From positions 23,684,001-23,748,000 of the forward strand of contig OX579635.1 in NCBI GenBank assembly GCA_951230915.1: a stretch of 64,000 bases of DNA. The letters run 5' to 3'. Below, one piece after another: positions 1 through 12,332 of the stretch. This DNA is from Antitrichia curtipendula. Taxonomy: Eukaryota > Streptophyta > Bryopsida > Hypnales > Leucodontaceae. Position 1 is the first letter of the stretch; each line of letters opens with the position of its first letter. The notes under the pieces were generated by a model. The model saw only the letters and a program-made list of their open reading frames with translations, made no database searches and had not been told where the DNA came from. A program made the translations under genes and the position numbers.

Positions 1-2669
1 GATTGAGTGGTCCGGTAATACCATTTCTCCGTTCAATGTTGGAGACATTCCTCCAAAAGAATTGTCACTAGTTTGCAAGGTCTGTAAAGGAAGTCCTACT
101 TGTATTGATTTCTGTGACGGAAGGATTTATTATATTTTTAGTGGACCGGATATGTCCAGGGCTTACATTCATCTAGGCAATCACAAGCACCCTGTGGTAG
201 ATGGTTTGTGTAGGGATTCTTTGACTACCATAACAAATCTCATTGCTCGTGAAGTGGAGAAGATCCCTACCGCAAAAGTATTGGCCATAGCTTTGGCTGC
301 TAGTAAGGAATTCCTAGACACGTTTCTTGTTCATGCCAGTGATGGCCCCAAACAAATGTTGCAAGGGAAGGCGCTAGATGATGTCATGGACAAATTTCAG
401 GTCCTGAGCTCTCCAAACGTGCGGAATATTGTTGCGTCATTCAAGAATGCGAACAAGGGGGGGGGGAAATAGACCGTATTCTAGCAATGAAGAAACAAGC
501 AAAGATAGAGTTCATCCACGACAGTGTATTTCCAGGACAGGGAAAGGACAAAGTTTACGTTTTCAAGATGTTGGTTGATGGTCCTGGAAGCGGTGTTGAT
601 TTGGTAAGGCGAATGCAAACAGGGGGGGATCTAGAAAATTGTTGGATCATGTTTGATCACGCCAAGCGTGTTAAAGATTGGACAACAATAGCGTGTCATG
701 TATATGATTCGATATTCTGCAAGGTTATGACAATAGCAGTATGCGATATGCAAACTAAAGACATTGAGGGTCAAGTCATAATGTGGAAATGCCTAAACAA
801 GGTTATGGAGAAGAATGGTATACCTTATCCAAACTTCAAAGGATTTATGGCGGATAGTACTCAAGCAAATTGGAACGCTGTTCGCATTGTGTATGGATCA
901 GGTGATCCGACTGTAAAGATGATTGACCGGGAACGTACTTGCCTTTTCCACTGGGCGACGTCATTGAAGCAGCACACTAATAGACTCATTAGAAGAGAGT
1001 TCCAAAGTCAGCACATGAAGCTTTGCAGAGTCTACAAAGACGCCAAGACCCTAGCAGAAGCAGAAAACATGTACTTACAGATAAAAGCATGGTGGTACTC
1101 CTCTGGTGCATCAACAGAGGAATCTTTGAGGGAACTAAAGTTGTGGTTAGCATTCTGGCACTTCAGATATCGGCAATGGGGCGGGTTTATGGAAATGGTA
1201 AGTTTATAAATTTTTGTCTGTAGTTTTCAATCCTAAACATGTTCAAGTATTTTTTTTTTCTCAATATTCTTTTATGTAATACATATTGTATATTGCAGGA
1301 TTTGTCATTGGAAGAATTGGCTGATATGCCATCTCGTAATTTGTTGGAAACTGTGCACAACAAGTGGTTGCAGGCATCTGGTAAACGTGGCACAGACTTG
1401 TACACTGCTACATGCGATGATTGGGTGCATGCTTTCATGCAAATGACGAATTACCGGGTATATTTGAATGGCGGTCCATCTGGATTGGGACCATCTCGTC
1501 ATGATTTGAAGTTGAAGAGAGCAGTTGCATCCATGGATGGGAAAAAAATCACAGATGCGTTGTGCAGCATGCCTGGTGTTGAAGAATATTGCACTTGCAT
1601 CTCCCACTTGGAAGGAGAAGAAGTCTTTAGGTCATCAAAGCGAAAATTGGACCTACCCATTGGTTCTGAAGGTGATTCTCATCGCCCAGACAAGGTCAAT
1701 TTTTCACATCCGCGAGTTCAGAACAAGTGTACAGAAGCACCCGATTCGAATTTTCAGAATACTACCCCCGTTATGCCTCATGTGAAGCATGTATTCAAAA
1801 CAGATTGCGACACATCTGAATGGCACATTGCTCGCATTTCTGTGAAATCTAGGAGGAAGTGCCATGCAACTCAGTTGTCCACAGAGATCAAGTGCACGAT
1901 GTTTATAGTAAGGGGCTCTAAAGCAACAGCAGCTCCCATGTATAAAGGACAGAAGCGGGAGTTCAAAGATACAAGGGTGGAGACAGATGAATTCTGGTTT
2001 TGTCCAGATGATATTAAGCGTTGTGTGATGGGTCCGAAAAGGCCTCATGTGCTTAGTCGACCGGAAATACCAGATGTGTGGCCAGTGGCAGTTGGAACTA
2101 ATTTAACTTTTGATGAGATCATTATGTTTGAAGAGGCAAGATTCCACCTCCAACAACGGCTATGCATGTCTCCGCGGCGGTTGTTTACATCATCAAAATT
2201 ATTTGAAGCTATAGTGTGGACTCATTCAAGGCCGCATCATGCGGATAAACCTCCCTCCATTTGTAATGGAAAGTCTATTTGAAGGAACGAAAAAGCGCCC
2301 ACTGAAGATCACCGTAACCAATGGGAAAGTGCAAGAAATGTGACATGAACTATTCTTGGAGTGAACATTCTTCCATATCCAGGCCTTGGAGCGGTCATCA
2401 CTTTGCAGTCTGGTAAAGAACATGACCACAAGGTATACCGTATAACGTTGTGCAATTTTCCATCTTGCACTTGCTTGTACTTTAGTAGTATGGCATCAGC
2501 ATCCATTGGAAAACGAGGAAAGTATGTAAACTGCAAGCACTTGTACTACATTTTTCGTTATCTATGCAAGGCGGACTACAAGACCGAAAAGTTCATTCAT
2601 GCACCAAGCTTGAGCATGGATGAAGTGATGACAGTTCTTGAAAGAGCCGGGATGATTTTACGCAACTGA
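1..2669 (+). pseudogene. MULE-type transposase with SWIM zinc finger, copy 1 (broken, 5' end outside window)
   Basis: The reading frame is open from the window edge. It codes for a Mutator-like transposase: a conserved block around 560-960 with an MFD aspartate, a second block with MADSTQANW, and then CLFHW, which fits the CxxH motif of MULE transposases. After an intron at 1198-1298 (GTAAGT...TGCAG, phase 0) the protein continues for about 330 residues. It ends in a SWIM-type finger, C-T-C then C-K-H, at about 2466-2540. The copy is broken. A ten-G run at 457-466 shifts the frame between the two halves of the first exon. In-frame TGA codons occur at 2280-2282 and 2346-2348, after which the same frame runs to 2669. 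A second copy at 31.9-34.4 kb supports the gene structure. The MULE class rests on motifs, not a search. A domesticated gene is possible but unlikely given three lesions. Confidence 0.75.
1198..1298 (+). other. Intron of MULE transposase copy 1
   Basis: A GTAAGT donor follows ATG at 1195-1197, and a TATTGCAG acceptor precedes GAT TTG TCA at 1299. Both sides are phase 0 in the conserved frames, and the intron body is T-rich. This implies that the element gene is spliced. Confidence 0.7.
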
Positions 2670-3410
2670 TAGTATTTGAATTTCATGTCAGTATGGCTCA
2701 AATGTACGTTTTGTCCATTATAGCTTTATATTTATATAAGTACCATTGGATGTATTTCTGGACATTGGTTTTGTTATGCAAACATGGAGTTTGTAAGAGC
2801 CAAGGGATGTGAGCCTTTAGTGGAAAACCCTATGACGGTGGATGTAGGTATTTTAATTTTTCAGAAATGGGAGTTCATTTTCCCAAAATTTTAGTCACTT
2901 ACAACCATTTGAAATAAAATCATTGCTAGAACTAATAGGATATCACCAGAATTTGATGTCCAAGAATTTGCTTGTACTTTTTTCATCTTCAAAAGATTCA
3001 TAACACATTTGAAGGGGTTTTGTTTTTTAGAAACAAAAAAAATAGAATTAAAAAAAAAAATAGGGCTTTTGGAAGATCTACGTAGTATTAAGATTTAACC
3101 AAAAAATGGAAATGAAAACAACTTCTACCTTTTAGAAGTGGATTAGAGATTGCCTATTTGTACAAATGTGGAGGACATAAAATTATGGATTTCATGATGT
3201 CCTTTGCAAAGAACGGCTCCACTACTTATAGGAATTGACTACAAAATTTTATATGAAAATCATTAAAGTCATTTGTTGAATAGTATTCCTAAATCCAAAA
3301 TCTACAAATGTGACAAATTAACAATATAGGCTTTCAAATTCACAAAGACATTATGAAATTTTAAAAAAGAAAGGATACAATTTCAATCAAAACTCTATAG
3401 ACGACTGTTT
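2670..3410. other. AT-rich spacer, no gene seen
   Basis: The stretch has A/T homopolymers and no open frame of note. The first 100 bases may be 3' flank of the MULE copy. No terminal repeats were recognised. Confidence 0.5.
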
Positions 3411-3857
3411 TGTTATATAACATCATATTCATTAGTTTGGGAGATTGAGGACCTCCCAAAATAATCATGTTGATCTCGACTTAAATCAACAATTTCCATT
3501 AAAATGAGAGTTTTGATGTAAATTGACATAAAACCTTTCAATATTAGGTCAAATCTTGAAAGGTTTTCTATCAGTTTAACTCGAGTTAAATTGACATAAA
3601 ACCTTTCAATATTAGGTCAAATCTGAAAGGTTTTCTATCAATTTAACTCGAATCGACTTAAATTGACATAAAACCTTTTAATATTAGGTCAAATCTGAAA
3701 GGTTTTCTATCAATTTAACTCGAATCGAGTTAAATTGACAAGAAAACCTTTCAATTTTAGCTGAATCGATATAAAACTTTTAGTTGAGTTTTTTTAAATA
3801 ACCTCTCATTTCAATGGAAAACTCCCATTTTAATGAATATGGTGTTATATGTTATGG
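3411..3857. mobile_element. Foldback element with a tandem-repeat core
   Basis: The outer arms are inverted copies: TATAACATCATATTCATTA near 3415 pairs with TAATGAATATGGTGTTATA near 3830. A second pair, CCATTAAAATGAGAG near 3497 and CTCTCATTTCAATGG near 3803, lies inside it. The core at 3520-3780 is a tandem array. The element could form a long hairpin. No coding capacity was seen, and the class and target duplication were not determined. Confidence 0.65.
3520..3780. repeat. Tandem array, 68-72 bp unit, about 3.5 copies
   Basis: Units begin AAATTGACATAAAACC at about 3520, 3588, 3660 and 3732. Each unit holds its own small inverted repeat, AAACCTTTCA...TGAAAGGTTT. Copies differ by a few substitutions. 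Confidence 0.85.
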
Positions 3858-4836
3858 GACATAATTAAGAAGTTATAACAACAAATCATAAAATCACTAT
3901 GAAAATGATAGTTCATTTTGGCAACAAGCCAAAACTGCATACAGAAAGAAATGAAGAAGAAAGTATGAATGACCCAAAACTACAATGTTGATCTCTCATC
4001 CAGCAATGTTGATCTCTCATCCAACATATGAATATGAGAAGAATTTTGTTTGTTTGCTGTTTTTTCCTTTCCTATTTTTTCTACATCCCTTTTTCCTATT
4101 TTATTGCTTCTAAAACCAACAATGCTAGTATGTAAGTGCAGAGTGATGATAAGTGCTGAAAAAGTCGAGGAAGAATTACAAGACCAAAATTTCAAGGTTC
4201 TCATTCATATGTCCCATAACGATTGGCATTCTAGAACGTGTCACTATAAGAGGTGTCATCTTTGATGGTCTTACATGACAAGGTACCGTGTGGGGGAATA
4301 GCCTTTCTCCGTCAGTATGTGGAGAATTATATTCCCACCAGTACTTTGTCATTTTGTTGAAAATACTAACTGAAGCATGTATAGATAAAGTACGTATAGA
4401 ATAATAAACAAAGCATGTACAGACTTTGCCTCAATTGGTTTATGAGCTTTCTTTATTTGCCTTTGAAATCCATACAGACCCAAGGTTAGACTCAATGAGA
4501 AATGACTCTCAGTCTCAACACAACACCGTCATTTATTTTTCTAAATTTTTTGTGACAACACCATGGTCACCGCGACACTGTTCTAATTTTTTGGGAGCCA
4601 AGGTTTCTTCAAAATCATAACCTTCATAAGAAATGACTCTCAATCTCACTATGTGGAGGATTCTTTTCTACTACAAAGAATTCAAATACCACATAAAATA
4701 TTTACCAATCCACAGTCATAGGATATAGGGTCATAGGTCCCAAATTTACCATTAATAGTAGAAAAAACTCAATTTTCTGAATTTTTTTACCAAAAAAAAA
4801 AATTGGGGACAAAAAATGTTTTTTTTTTTTTTTCAG

Positions 4837-4904
4837 GCTCTAGGCTCACAGGCTCCACGCTCCACGCTCACAGGCTCACGGCTCCAAGCTCACAAACTAG
4901 CGTC
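4837..4904. repeat. GGCTCACA/GGCTCCACG minisatellite
   Basis: A degenerate tandem of GGCTC(A/C)AC(A/G)-like units ends in CTAGCGTCGTTG. Related tracts occur at 34764-34831 and, on the other strand, at 27678-27745. It appears to be the subterminal part of a TTAA-type element whose end (TTTAGGGATTAA) is at 4966-4976. Confidence 0.6.
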
Positions 4905-4972
4905 GTTGACTATATGTCCATGTTTATTTTTCAGAGGAAAAATACACTTCAAAAGGCTTGGGTATTTAGGGA

Positions 4973-5862
4973 TTAACCCGTAAAGTCCTAACTCCATTTT
5001 TTACTCACAGTTACCACGATCAATGCAAACAAAAAAAAATTTTAACATTTGTTCTCTTTGCATATCTCATCTATAGAATCTTGCACTTGAATAGTATAAA
5101 AAAATTTGGAAGAAATTTCAAAAACTCTGATCATATCAATTACAAGATATAAGAGTTTAAAGTGAAGAATTTTTTTAATCTCCTAGCTTGACTAGATTAT
5201 GTGGCTTTGAATCCTCTTAAATTAAAAAATTTGTACTACAAATTGTGAATTTAGATTTTTTTGTATTGAAGAATTAGTGGTTGAGATTTAGCAATCCCCC
5301 CCCCTCCCCCTTTTCATTTTCCAAAAAATTATTAAGTCAAAGTAGCTATAAGCCTATAAGATAGATGGAAAAAATAATTTGTTGATAGCTCTAAGTTGGA
5401 ACCGAAACACACTAATCCCAATAGATTATTCCTAAAATGTAATTGCTAGACCCTAGACCCTTGTTTTTTTTTCTAAATTATTAAAATTGAGTTTATAAAA
5501 AGATTTATTTTTTCAAGAATTTACTAAAATTGAATACAACAAAAGTAGATTCATAACTTTTACCTTACTTATCCAAATAGAATCAAATCTTTTCAAGATA
5601 AATAAATAATACAATCTATAAAAAAAATGAATTATTTCAAGTTAGTTTGTTTTTTTATGCCCCCATTACTTATTTTTGACTTATTGAGGTGTAACTTTTG
5701 CTCTTGAGCACCATTTGAAATAAATATTATATTTCGAAAAAGCTTATCAATTTTTATATCTTGAAAAAGGTTTCAGAAAATCTTGACAAAAATTGAGATC
5801 ATAGGTACCTATCCAAATCTTCAAGTGTTCCCCGAGGGGACTCTTGGAACTTTAGGGGTTAT
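4973..5862. mobile_element. TTAA-flanked nonautonomous element (type B, copy 1)
   Basis: The left end is TTAA-CCCGTAAAGTCC and the right end is CTTTAGGGG-TTAT (one base off TTAA). The body is about 880 bp and noncoding. The right part (GTAGGTACCT...CCAAATC near 5805) matches the element at 52601-53545, so the two belong to one family. Its left TTAA also closes the preceding minisatellite-bearing element, so two elements seem to share one TTAA. Confidence 0.6.
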
Positions 5863-8792
5863 TGTAGGGTACAGAAAAATTCTCAAAATAGGAGAACTAG
5901 AAAAGTGCAAAATCTCAAGAATATAGGTATTTTGATGTTTTAATTATTCAAAAATAGAAAAAATAATTTATGAAGAAACTAAAAATTGGCCATTTGGAAG
6001 GACTTTTTGGTAAAGAGATTTCACTAAAAAAATGCTTTTGAAACCATCTTCAATATTTAGAAGTGTGTCCATAAAAGATCTCTATTTGTACAAATGTGGA
6101 AGACATGCAATGATATATTTCAGACGCCCTTTAGTAGGTACATACACGTCTCGTGTGGAAATAGACCATGAAAATTTCATCTCTAGATCATTAATTTTAG
6201 GGACTTTTATAGTACTATCCCTCTTCCATCCAATGTGTGATATATTAGCAAAATTGGTTTTCAAATATAATATGATTTTTTTTAATTTCTAAAAAATGAT
6301 GGATTTGATAACTATCAAAACATCCATTTTTAATTTTAAGAAATTCAAGTTCATTGGCTTCATGCTTCAACAATTATAGAGAAAGACAAGTTCATCACAT
6401 TACATGTGACACCAAAATCAATAAACGATTCTTGCAATCACCTAAGATGTGAATGTTTCCTACATCAATACCTAGACAATTGAATTTTGAAAACCGCTCA
6501 TCACTAATGGTTCCTAATAAATTATCATGTAAAATCATCAAGTTTAATAGAAAAAATCACCTTAAATGAAGCTTTCATTACATAAAATTGAAATTTGATT
6601 TGATTAATTGAGATTGGATAAAATATATTGTTCATTGTATATACCCAAAATGTCAATTATTCTTTATATTATGCTAAATTCTTTTGAGCGCAACAATATT
6701 TATTAGGATAATATACCATTTCATATAAACAATTTGGTCTATGGACCTCACACCCTCGAAGTATTCTATGTATAGTAACTAGATTTGGATAAACTAATAG
6801 TACCCTTATACTTATAGGTACATTACTAGTAATGTGAAGGTCAAGCATTCAAATTTAGAATAGGGACACTTCAACATTAAGCTCTTTGTAGTATAAATTT
6901 CAAAATTTTCTTACAATTTTTTCTAAAAGGAAAGATGTATTTATAGATAATTCCAACATATATGTGCAATTGAATTTTAAAAATTCATCATTGACAACTC
7001 TCAATCAATTATCATGTAATATCTTGAAATTTAATGTAAAAATTTCACCAAAGAGAGTGTTGTGATTCTCTTAAGGTTAAATTTGGTATGCATGATAAGA
7101 CTATCTAGAAAAGCAATGATACCAATATTGCATAAGCATTGAAAAAGATCACGTTTGAAAGTGAGGGCTTTTGTATGAGAATAAAAAGACATGACAATCT
7201 TTAATTCATAAACAACATAAAGGGCATTTTCTAGTATGAATGATAATGAATCTGTCCATATAGAACAAAAGTGCAACTATTCATCCTCCAAATTTAGTAT
7301 GAAAAATGAACATCTTCTAAAGTAGTTTGATTACCAATGAATGTTTTTATATTTTTTTAAGCCTATAATTCACACAAGACCAAAACAAATGATTTCCACA
7401 GTGACCAACTTGTCTTTTAACCTCTAAATATCCAAGACACCAAATTTTGGTACTAACAATACTTTGCAATTAAACAAGACCCAACTAAGTTTCTATTTTA
7501 ATAGTTTTTATTTTTGACAAAATTTTGAAGTCTAATTTAAGCATCAAAAATCTGATTTTGAAAATAAACAATTATAATTTTTCTATTCAAGATGTTGTGC
7601 AAAGGTGTCCATTGCAATCTTGACTTTCCATAGTATTGAAGGCTCTTGAAAATGAGCTTCAAATACACTAGATTTTGAAGAAAAAATCACACTAGAAATT
7701 CATTCAAGAAAATTGTATGAAAGCTTTTGAGAAGCTATAAATTGATTTGAGTTATGTATGTTAAGCCCTTCAACCTCATATTTTTTTGGTGACCAATTTT
7801 TTGGATATGGCATGCAAAAAGAGAACTGAAAGATTTTTATGGTTTTGACACCCTCATAATCAAAAATTATAATCTTTGAATCCTTTAATGATGTTGTTTT
7901 ATTTTCTTTTCCTATGTGATCACTAACATGCCTAGTTACAATTTCCCTATGGTTACAATTCAAAAAAAATTGATACAACTTCTCAAAAAGTCATCACTTT
8001 GTTCAATTTAGAGCAAAACTGTCCTTGAGCAACAATCAGTAACCCAAAGGCCTTGTCGGCCGGAAGCACTGAAACGATAGATCAAGTTTTTCTCTTCTCC
8101 AACCCGACAGAGAGATGCATAACATGCTACATCGGATTTACCCAATGCGAGCACAACATACCTCTCACAAGCATTTCAGAGTTGGAGCGCAGCCTACTAT
8201 GTAACCTAAAGCAGGACATACATAACAAAGGCTCTAAACCTAGACCCAGTGAACACCAAAAACTTGGTACAGTCTCAGGATTCAAGACCGAGAAGAGATG
8301 GACGGATTGCTCTAGCTTACAGAAAAGGATGATGAACACTGTCCGTGACATTTGGGTCAGTAATCGACCGTTTAAACCATATTCGCAGACTGGATGACAA
8401 TCAACAATTATACAGTAAAGTCCAGCATCATGACAACTACAAGTCCTCATTAACTTTAGGAACACATAACCTCAACGCCCACAGCACCCTTTGCCACGAG
8501 CATTTAAGAAGAGAAAATTACGGGGTGGGTGGGGACTTTGGAAAATCGCTGTGGGTGAATCTACCAGGGGATCAGTCTATTGAATACTCATCTTTGTAAA
8601 ACTGTAAATGCAGAACAGAAAATAGAACTCCGGCCTCAACTACATAGCGTACATAGAAAATGCAGATCCATGCAGAGAATTAATATACATTTGTTTCAAG
8701 CAGCACGAAGTCTCACAACACAAATGATTCAGGGGGAAAGTCTACTTCCAAGTGAAATATTTGTAGAAGTGCCACAAGTTGTTCACTTTCCA
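5863..8792. other. Spacer; last ~750 bases may be 3' UTR of the zinc-finger gene
   Basis: Positions 5863-8039 are AT-rich with no supported gene. From about 8040 the base composition rises toward that of the neighbouring gene. This part may be the 3' UTR of the minus-strand gene that stops at 8793, but no poly(A) site was fixed. Open frames here have no recognisable domain. Confidence 0.4.
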
Positions 8793-10634
8793 TTATCCAC
8801 TTTTTTGCTTCGCACTCTTTTGCATTGCTCGTTCAGCTTTGCCCGGCTGCCAAAAAAAAACACCCAGATGAACACGAGTCTTCAGCATTGGCAGACTACA
8901 CACAATGCAGTCTCACTCATAATAAACAGTAAATTATTCCCCCACGATACGGATGAGAGCAAACTACGATATCAAAGCTTCTGAATTCAGAAAACTGTGT
9001 CACAACAAGTGAACACAAATATGTAAAATTTTACGAACAAAGCTATTAAAAGATATTCCTAGACAATTGTATCCTGAATGTTACTTATTTAAACTACGTG
9101 ATGTTCAAAACAACGAAGAGACATTGAATTATTCCAACACAACCCTTGAATAGTTAATACCACTACCACAAACGTGACAACGTGACAGGGTCTTCGTTTT
9201 GGCTCAGGTAACCTTTGAATGATAGCTCTCATCACAGTGCCACCATCTGACAGCTCACGAGAGCCCGGGCAACAAGGCAGATCGGCCTTTGTTTTCCTCA
9301 CAGCCAAGAAAATTTCTACTGGCATTACAAAAGCCGTGTCTACTTCAGCTTTGACGACACATAAACATTTGGGGTAATGAACCCATGAATATTTGCCATG
9401 GGCAGGACAAAACTGGACTATAAGTTACTAACAAGTACATATCTAGTGAATATGACAATGTACAACGGCTTGCGAGTAAAAAGTCTACCACAGTCGTACG
9501 CACCCTATAAGCAAAACTTCTGAAACTCAGAGCTTAGGGGTAAAAATATCCCCAAAATTCAGAATTTAGTGAGTTGGAATCCTCTTGAAAACAGGGTAAC
9601 AGGGATAACACTATCGTTAAGAAAATCATAATGACAAGAAAACCACTGAAAGGTACGGCAATGCGTTCCCTGCCTGTCATTGGAGTCTGAGCTGCATACC
9701 TTTTGTTTAGCTCGTTTCCTCTGCCTTTGCCGACCAGAGTTTGCCTTCCTCTTCATAGGTACAACCTTTTCCTAAGATCAGAACAAAACGAGTCAGGAAT
9801 GCTTAAATTTTTTTCCCATGCACAAACTTGCAAAAGGAGAGTTTGAAAGAACACCTAAAAGCATAGAGAGAAACGGAAATTTCTATTCAAAAAGAGCCCC
9901 AAGAACTGCAAGAGAAAAACCTCTGCGATACTTCGAATCCGTTCCAGACGCTCCGCATGAGTTTCCCCCTCCTCTTCTTCGTTTCCATCACTATCTAATT
10001 GCACTTTCAGCTTTCCACTAGCGAGCTGCTTTAAAGACCGTGCATGGCGCTGCGATACACGCAACCCACAGAAAAATGAGAGATACATAAACCCTAAACC
10101 CTAAACCGGTTGCTAAACCTTTCCCTATAACAAAATATGAATAAAAACTCGCAACTTTCAATCGAGTAACGGCCACCGTCCACAAACCTTCGATAACAAA
10201 TGCGCCTTCATCGATTCGTCAGACAAGCAAAGAACCTTCACACAATATCGACATTTCAGAACGCCTCCGACTCGCAGCACGACGCGATCTCCACCACTTT
10301 CGGTTGTATCCTCGTCCTCACCACTCTCATCATCTGCAACCTCTGTCGTCGTCGGCTTCTTCAACAAGAAATGATTGCTATCGATTGACTGCACCACTTT
10401 AACATTCCTATCTCGGTAAGTATCCCACTCGTCTTCGGATTCACTCTCCGGAGGCTCTCCGCCACCTTCAGAATCAGAGTCAATGCTCCCGGGAGTCGCC
10501 TCTTCAGGGGATGAGGCGTCGTCGTCTTGGTCGTGGACGGAATCGTCGTCGGAGTTGGTGTTCACAGAAGAGTCCGAGGAGGATGCATCGTCGTTGTCTG
10601 CGTGATCGACTGCGTAAAACTGCCGCTTGAACAT
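8793..10634 (-). CDS. Acidic nuclear protein with U1-type C2H2 zinc finger (233 aa)
   Basis: Four exons on the minus strand join in phase 0 throughout: 10634-10188, 10049-9921, 9771-9700 and 8846-8793 (702 nt with stop). The N-terminal ~115 residues are very rich in Asp, Glu and Ser. A single finger, KCRYC...AHLLSKRH (C-x2-C-x13-H-x5-H, matrin/U1 type), spans the first splice junction. It is followed by RSLKQLASGKLK, an acidic ETHAERLERI segment, and a Lys/Arg-rich tail that looks like a nuclear localisation signal. Such fingers commonly bind RNA or single-stranded nucleic acid. This protein resembles an uncharacterised plant family, and I do not assign a process. The start at 10634 (MFKRQFYAVD) was preferred over an in-frame ATG 23 codons upstream because the upstream residues look like leader. 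Telo boxes lie 5' and in intron 1, as in many plant ribosome-biogenesis genes, but that is only a hint. Confidence 0.75.
10088..10105. promoter_or_regulatory. Telo-box pair in intron 1 of the zinc-finger gene
   Basis: AAACCCTAAACCCTAAACC, the plant telomere-like motif, lies between exons 1 and 2. Such boxes near the 5' end are linked in plants to expression in dividing cells. The role here is inferred. Confidence 0.5.
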
Positions 10635-10738
10635 GATTCTTGCCTGGAAAATTTTAGATACAAAACTTTCTACAAAAAACCCTTTGTGGGGACTCGCTAG
10701 CACGCAAGCTGCTTGCTATATCTGAAACGTTCTATGAC

Positions 10739-10796
10739 TTAAACCCTAACTACCATAGCATCCTCAGTGCTACCTTCAGATGAGATTAGGGTTTAA
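10739..10796. promoter_or_regulatory. Two telo boxes upstream of the zinc-finger gene
   Basis: AAACCCTAA at about 10741 and ATTAGGGTTTA at about 10785 face each other 105-160 bases upstream of the ATG at 10634. They are probably promoter or leader elements. No clear TATA box was fixed. Confidence 0.5.
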
Positions 10797-11067
10797 GTCG
10801 GGCAGATTTTACTTCCCGGTCCGTTGGTTATACGCTCCCCAGGATTTCGTTTGCCATCTCAGGTTAGTGCATCTCCACCTTTAGAACGGCATCACCATTC
10901 CTTTATGGTGTAGTGATGCCGCCATAATTTACACTATCCAAATCAAACCCAAAGTTCTAGAATCATGTCAAGGATTTGGGTGACCTAATTTTTACACTTG
11001 GATGTAAATCTTTACCGCCAAAAAAATGCCATGTAACCAATGTACTCATAAGTGACCATGTCACCAA

Positions 11068-11090
11068 TTAACCCCTAAACGTCCAGAGTC
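11068..11090. mobile_element. Single TTAA-CCCCTAAACGTCC terminus
   Basis: This looks like the left end of another TTAA-type element. Its partner end was not found, and the type A copy at 11358 follows within 300 bp. It could be a truncated or nested copy. Confidence 0.4.
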
Positions 11091-11357
11091 TTCTCCAGAA
11101 TTGACGATTTGGGAAAAATCATTATAAAGTACTATTTAGAAGAATATTTTGGAATTGATATAGAGATGAAAGTTGTAGATTTTGAATTTTAGATTCCATC
11201 CGTACGGTTAGATTCACCAATGCTATCACCAATAATTTTTTTAATGAATTTTGAAAGGGAAATTTTAAAATTCCTTCAAAATTTGATTACAAGCAAGATA
11301 TTATCATTTTGGAGTTGATTTTTATGTAAAGTGAACCTTACAAATTTAGAGTGAGAG

Positions 11358-12140
11358 TTAACTCCTAAAAGCACCAAATTGCATTTTTTGGACAATATAG
11401 TGATTTGAGGCATCTTACTACAAATGAAACTTTTATTTTTTTCCTTTAAAATTTTCACACAACATGTGCCCAATGAATAGATTTAAAGCCCAACAATTTT
11501 CATAACTTTTGACAACATGGTTAAAAAGTTATAGTATGATACATAATTTTCATTGCTCAACGGGTAGCTAAGAAAACTTCTTTAAAAATCATTTTCTTAA
11601 GAAATTAATATTTGAAATTGATTTTTTAGATTTATTTATACGTGGAAGCTTTGAATCATTTAATGAGGTGAAAGTTATGAGGAATTTTAGTTTGTAGATA
11701 GTTTGCAGATAGTTATGGAATCTCTTCTCTTAGATAAATTTTGAGGTCCTTTATTTAACTCAATTTTCAATATTTTTTTGAAAAAAAATAAAAGCATTAC
11801 GAGTAGATTGTTTATTACAACATTACAACCATTGGAATTTTCATTTTTTAGTTCCATAAATAAATTATTAACAATCTAGTATTTTGAATTAATTTCTATT
11901 TTATTTATTTACTATTTTTTTTTCTATATGTTGTACAATTCCAAATGATCTGAATTTTTTCAAGCATGTAGCCAACTTGCCTTGAAGAATGAACCCAAAG
12001 GAGCACCACCATTTTGGACATTTATTCATACAAATGTGACCTTGTAAAGTATAACTACCTGGTTTTCTATAAGACCCACAAAATAATTTTTGTCACTTCA
12101 GTCGCTAATATCTTGCTTCTACATGGTAGAATTTTTTTGA
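11358..12140. mobile_element. TTAA-type element (type A, truncated copy 1)
   Basis: It starts TTAA-CTCCTAAAAGCACC. The body matches, in the opposite orientation, the complete copy at 32226-33113. Landmarks are CAATATAG...CTACAAATG, CACAACATG, and the TTGTACAATTCCAAATGAT and CATACAAATGTGACCTTG segments. Similarity is lost near 12140, so the far terminus is missing. Confidence 0.65.
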
Positions 12141-12332
12141 AAAACGGTGGAGATGCCATCTTCTTTATTTTTTAGCATTGAATTCCTTAAGCCCAACTTT
12201 GTATTTGCAAAGGGAAGTGTGAGACACCAATGTTTTTTGAAAGACCTTCTATATTTTCATGCCCGAGTGGTCAGAATGAAAAGCCTTTTGCCACAACAAA
12301 TTCTTCGACATAAGGAACACTATACTATAATT

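Noticed and set aside
5297..5315. C-rich run as a G-quadruplex regulator
   Set aside because: It is a low-complexity tract inside a noncoding element with no gene nearby.
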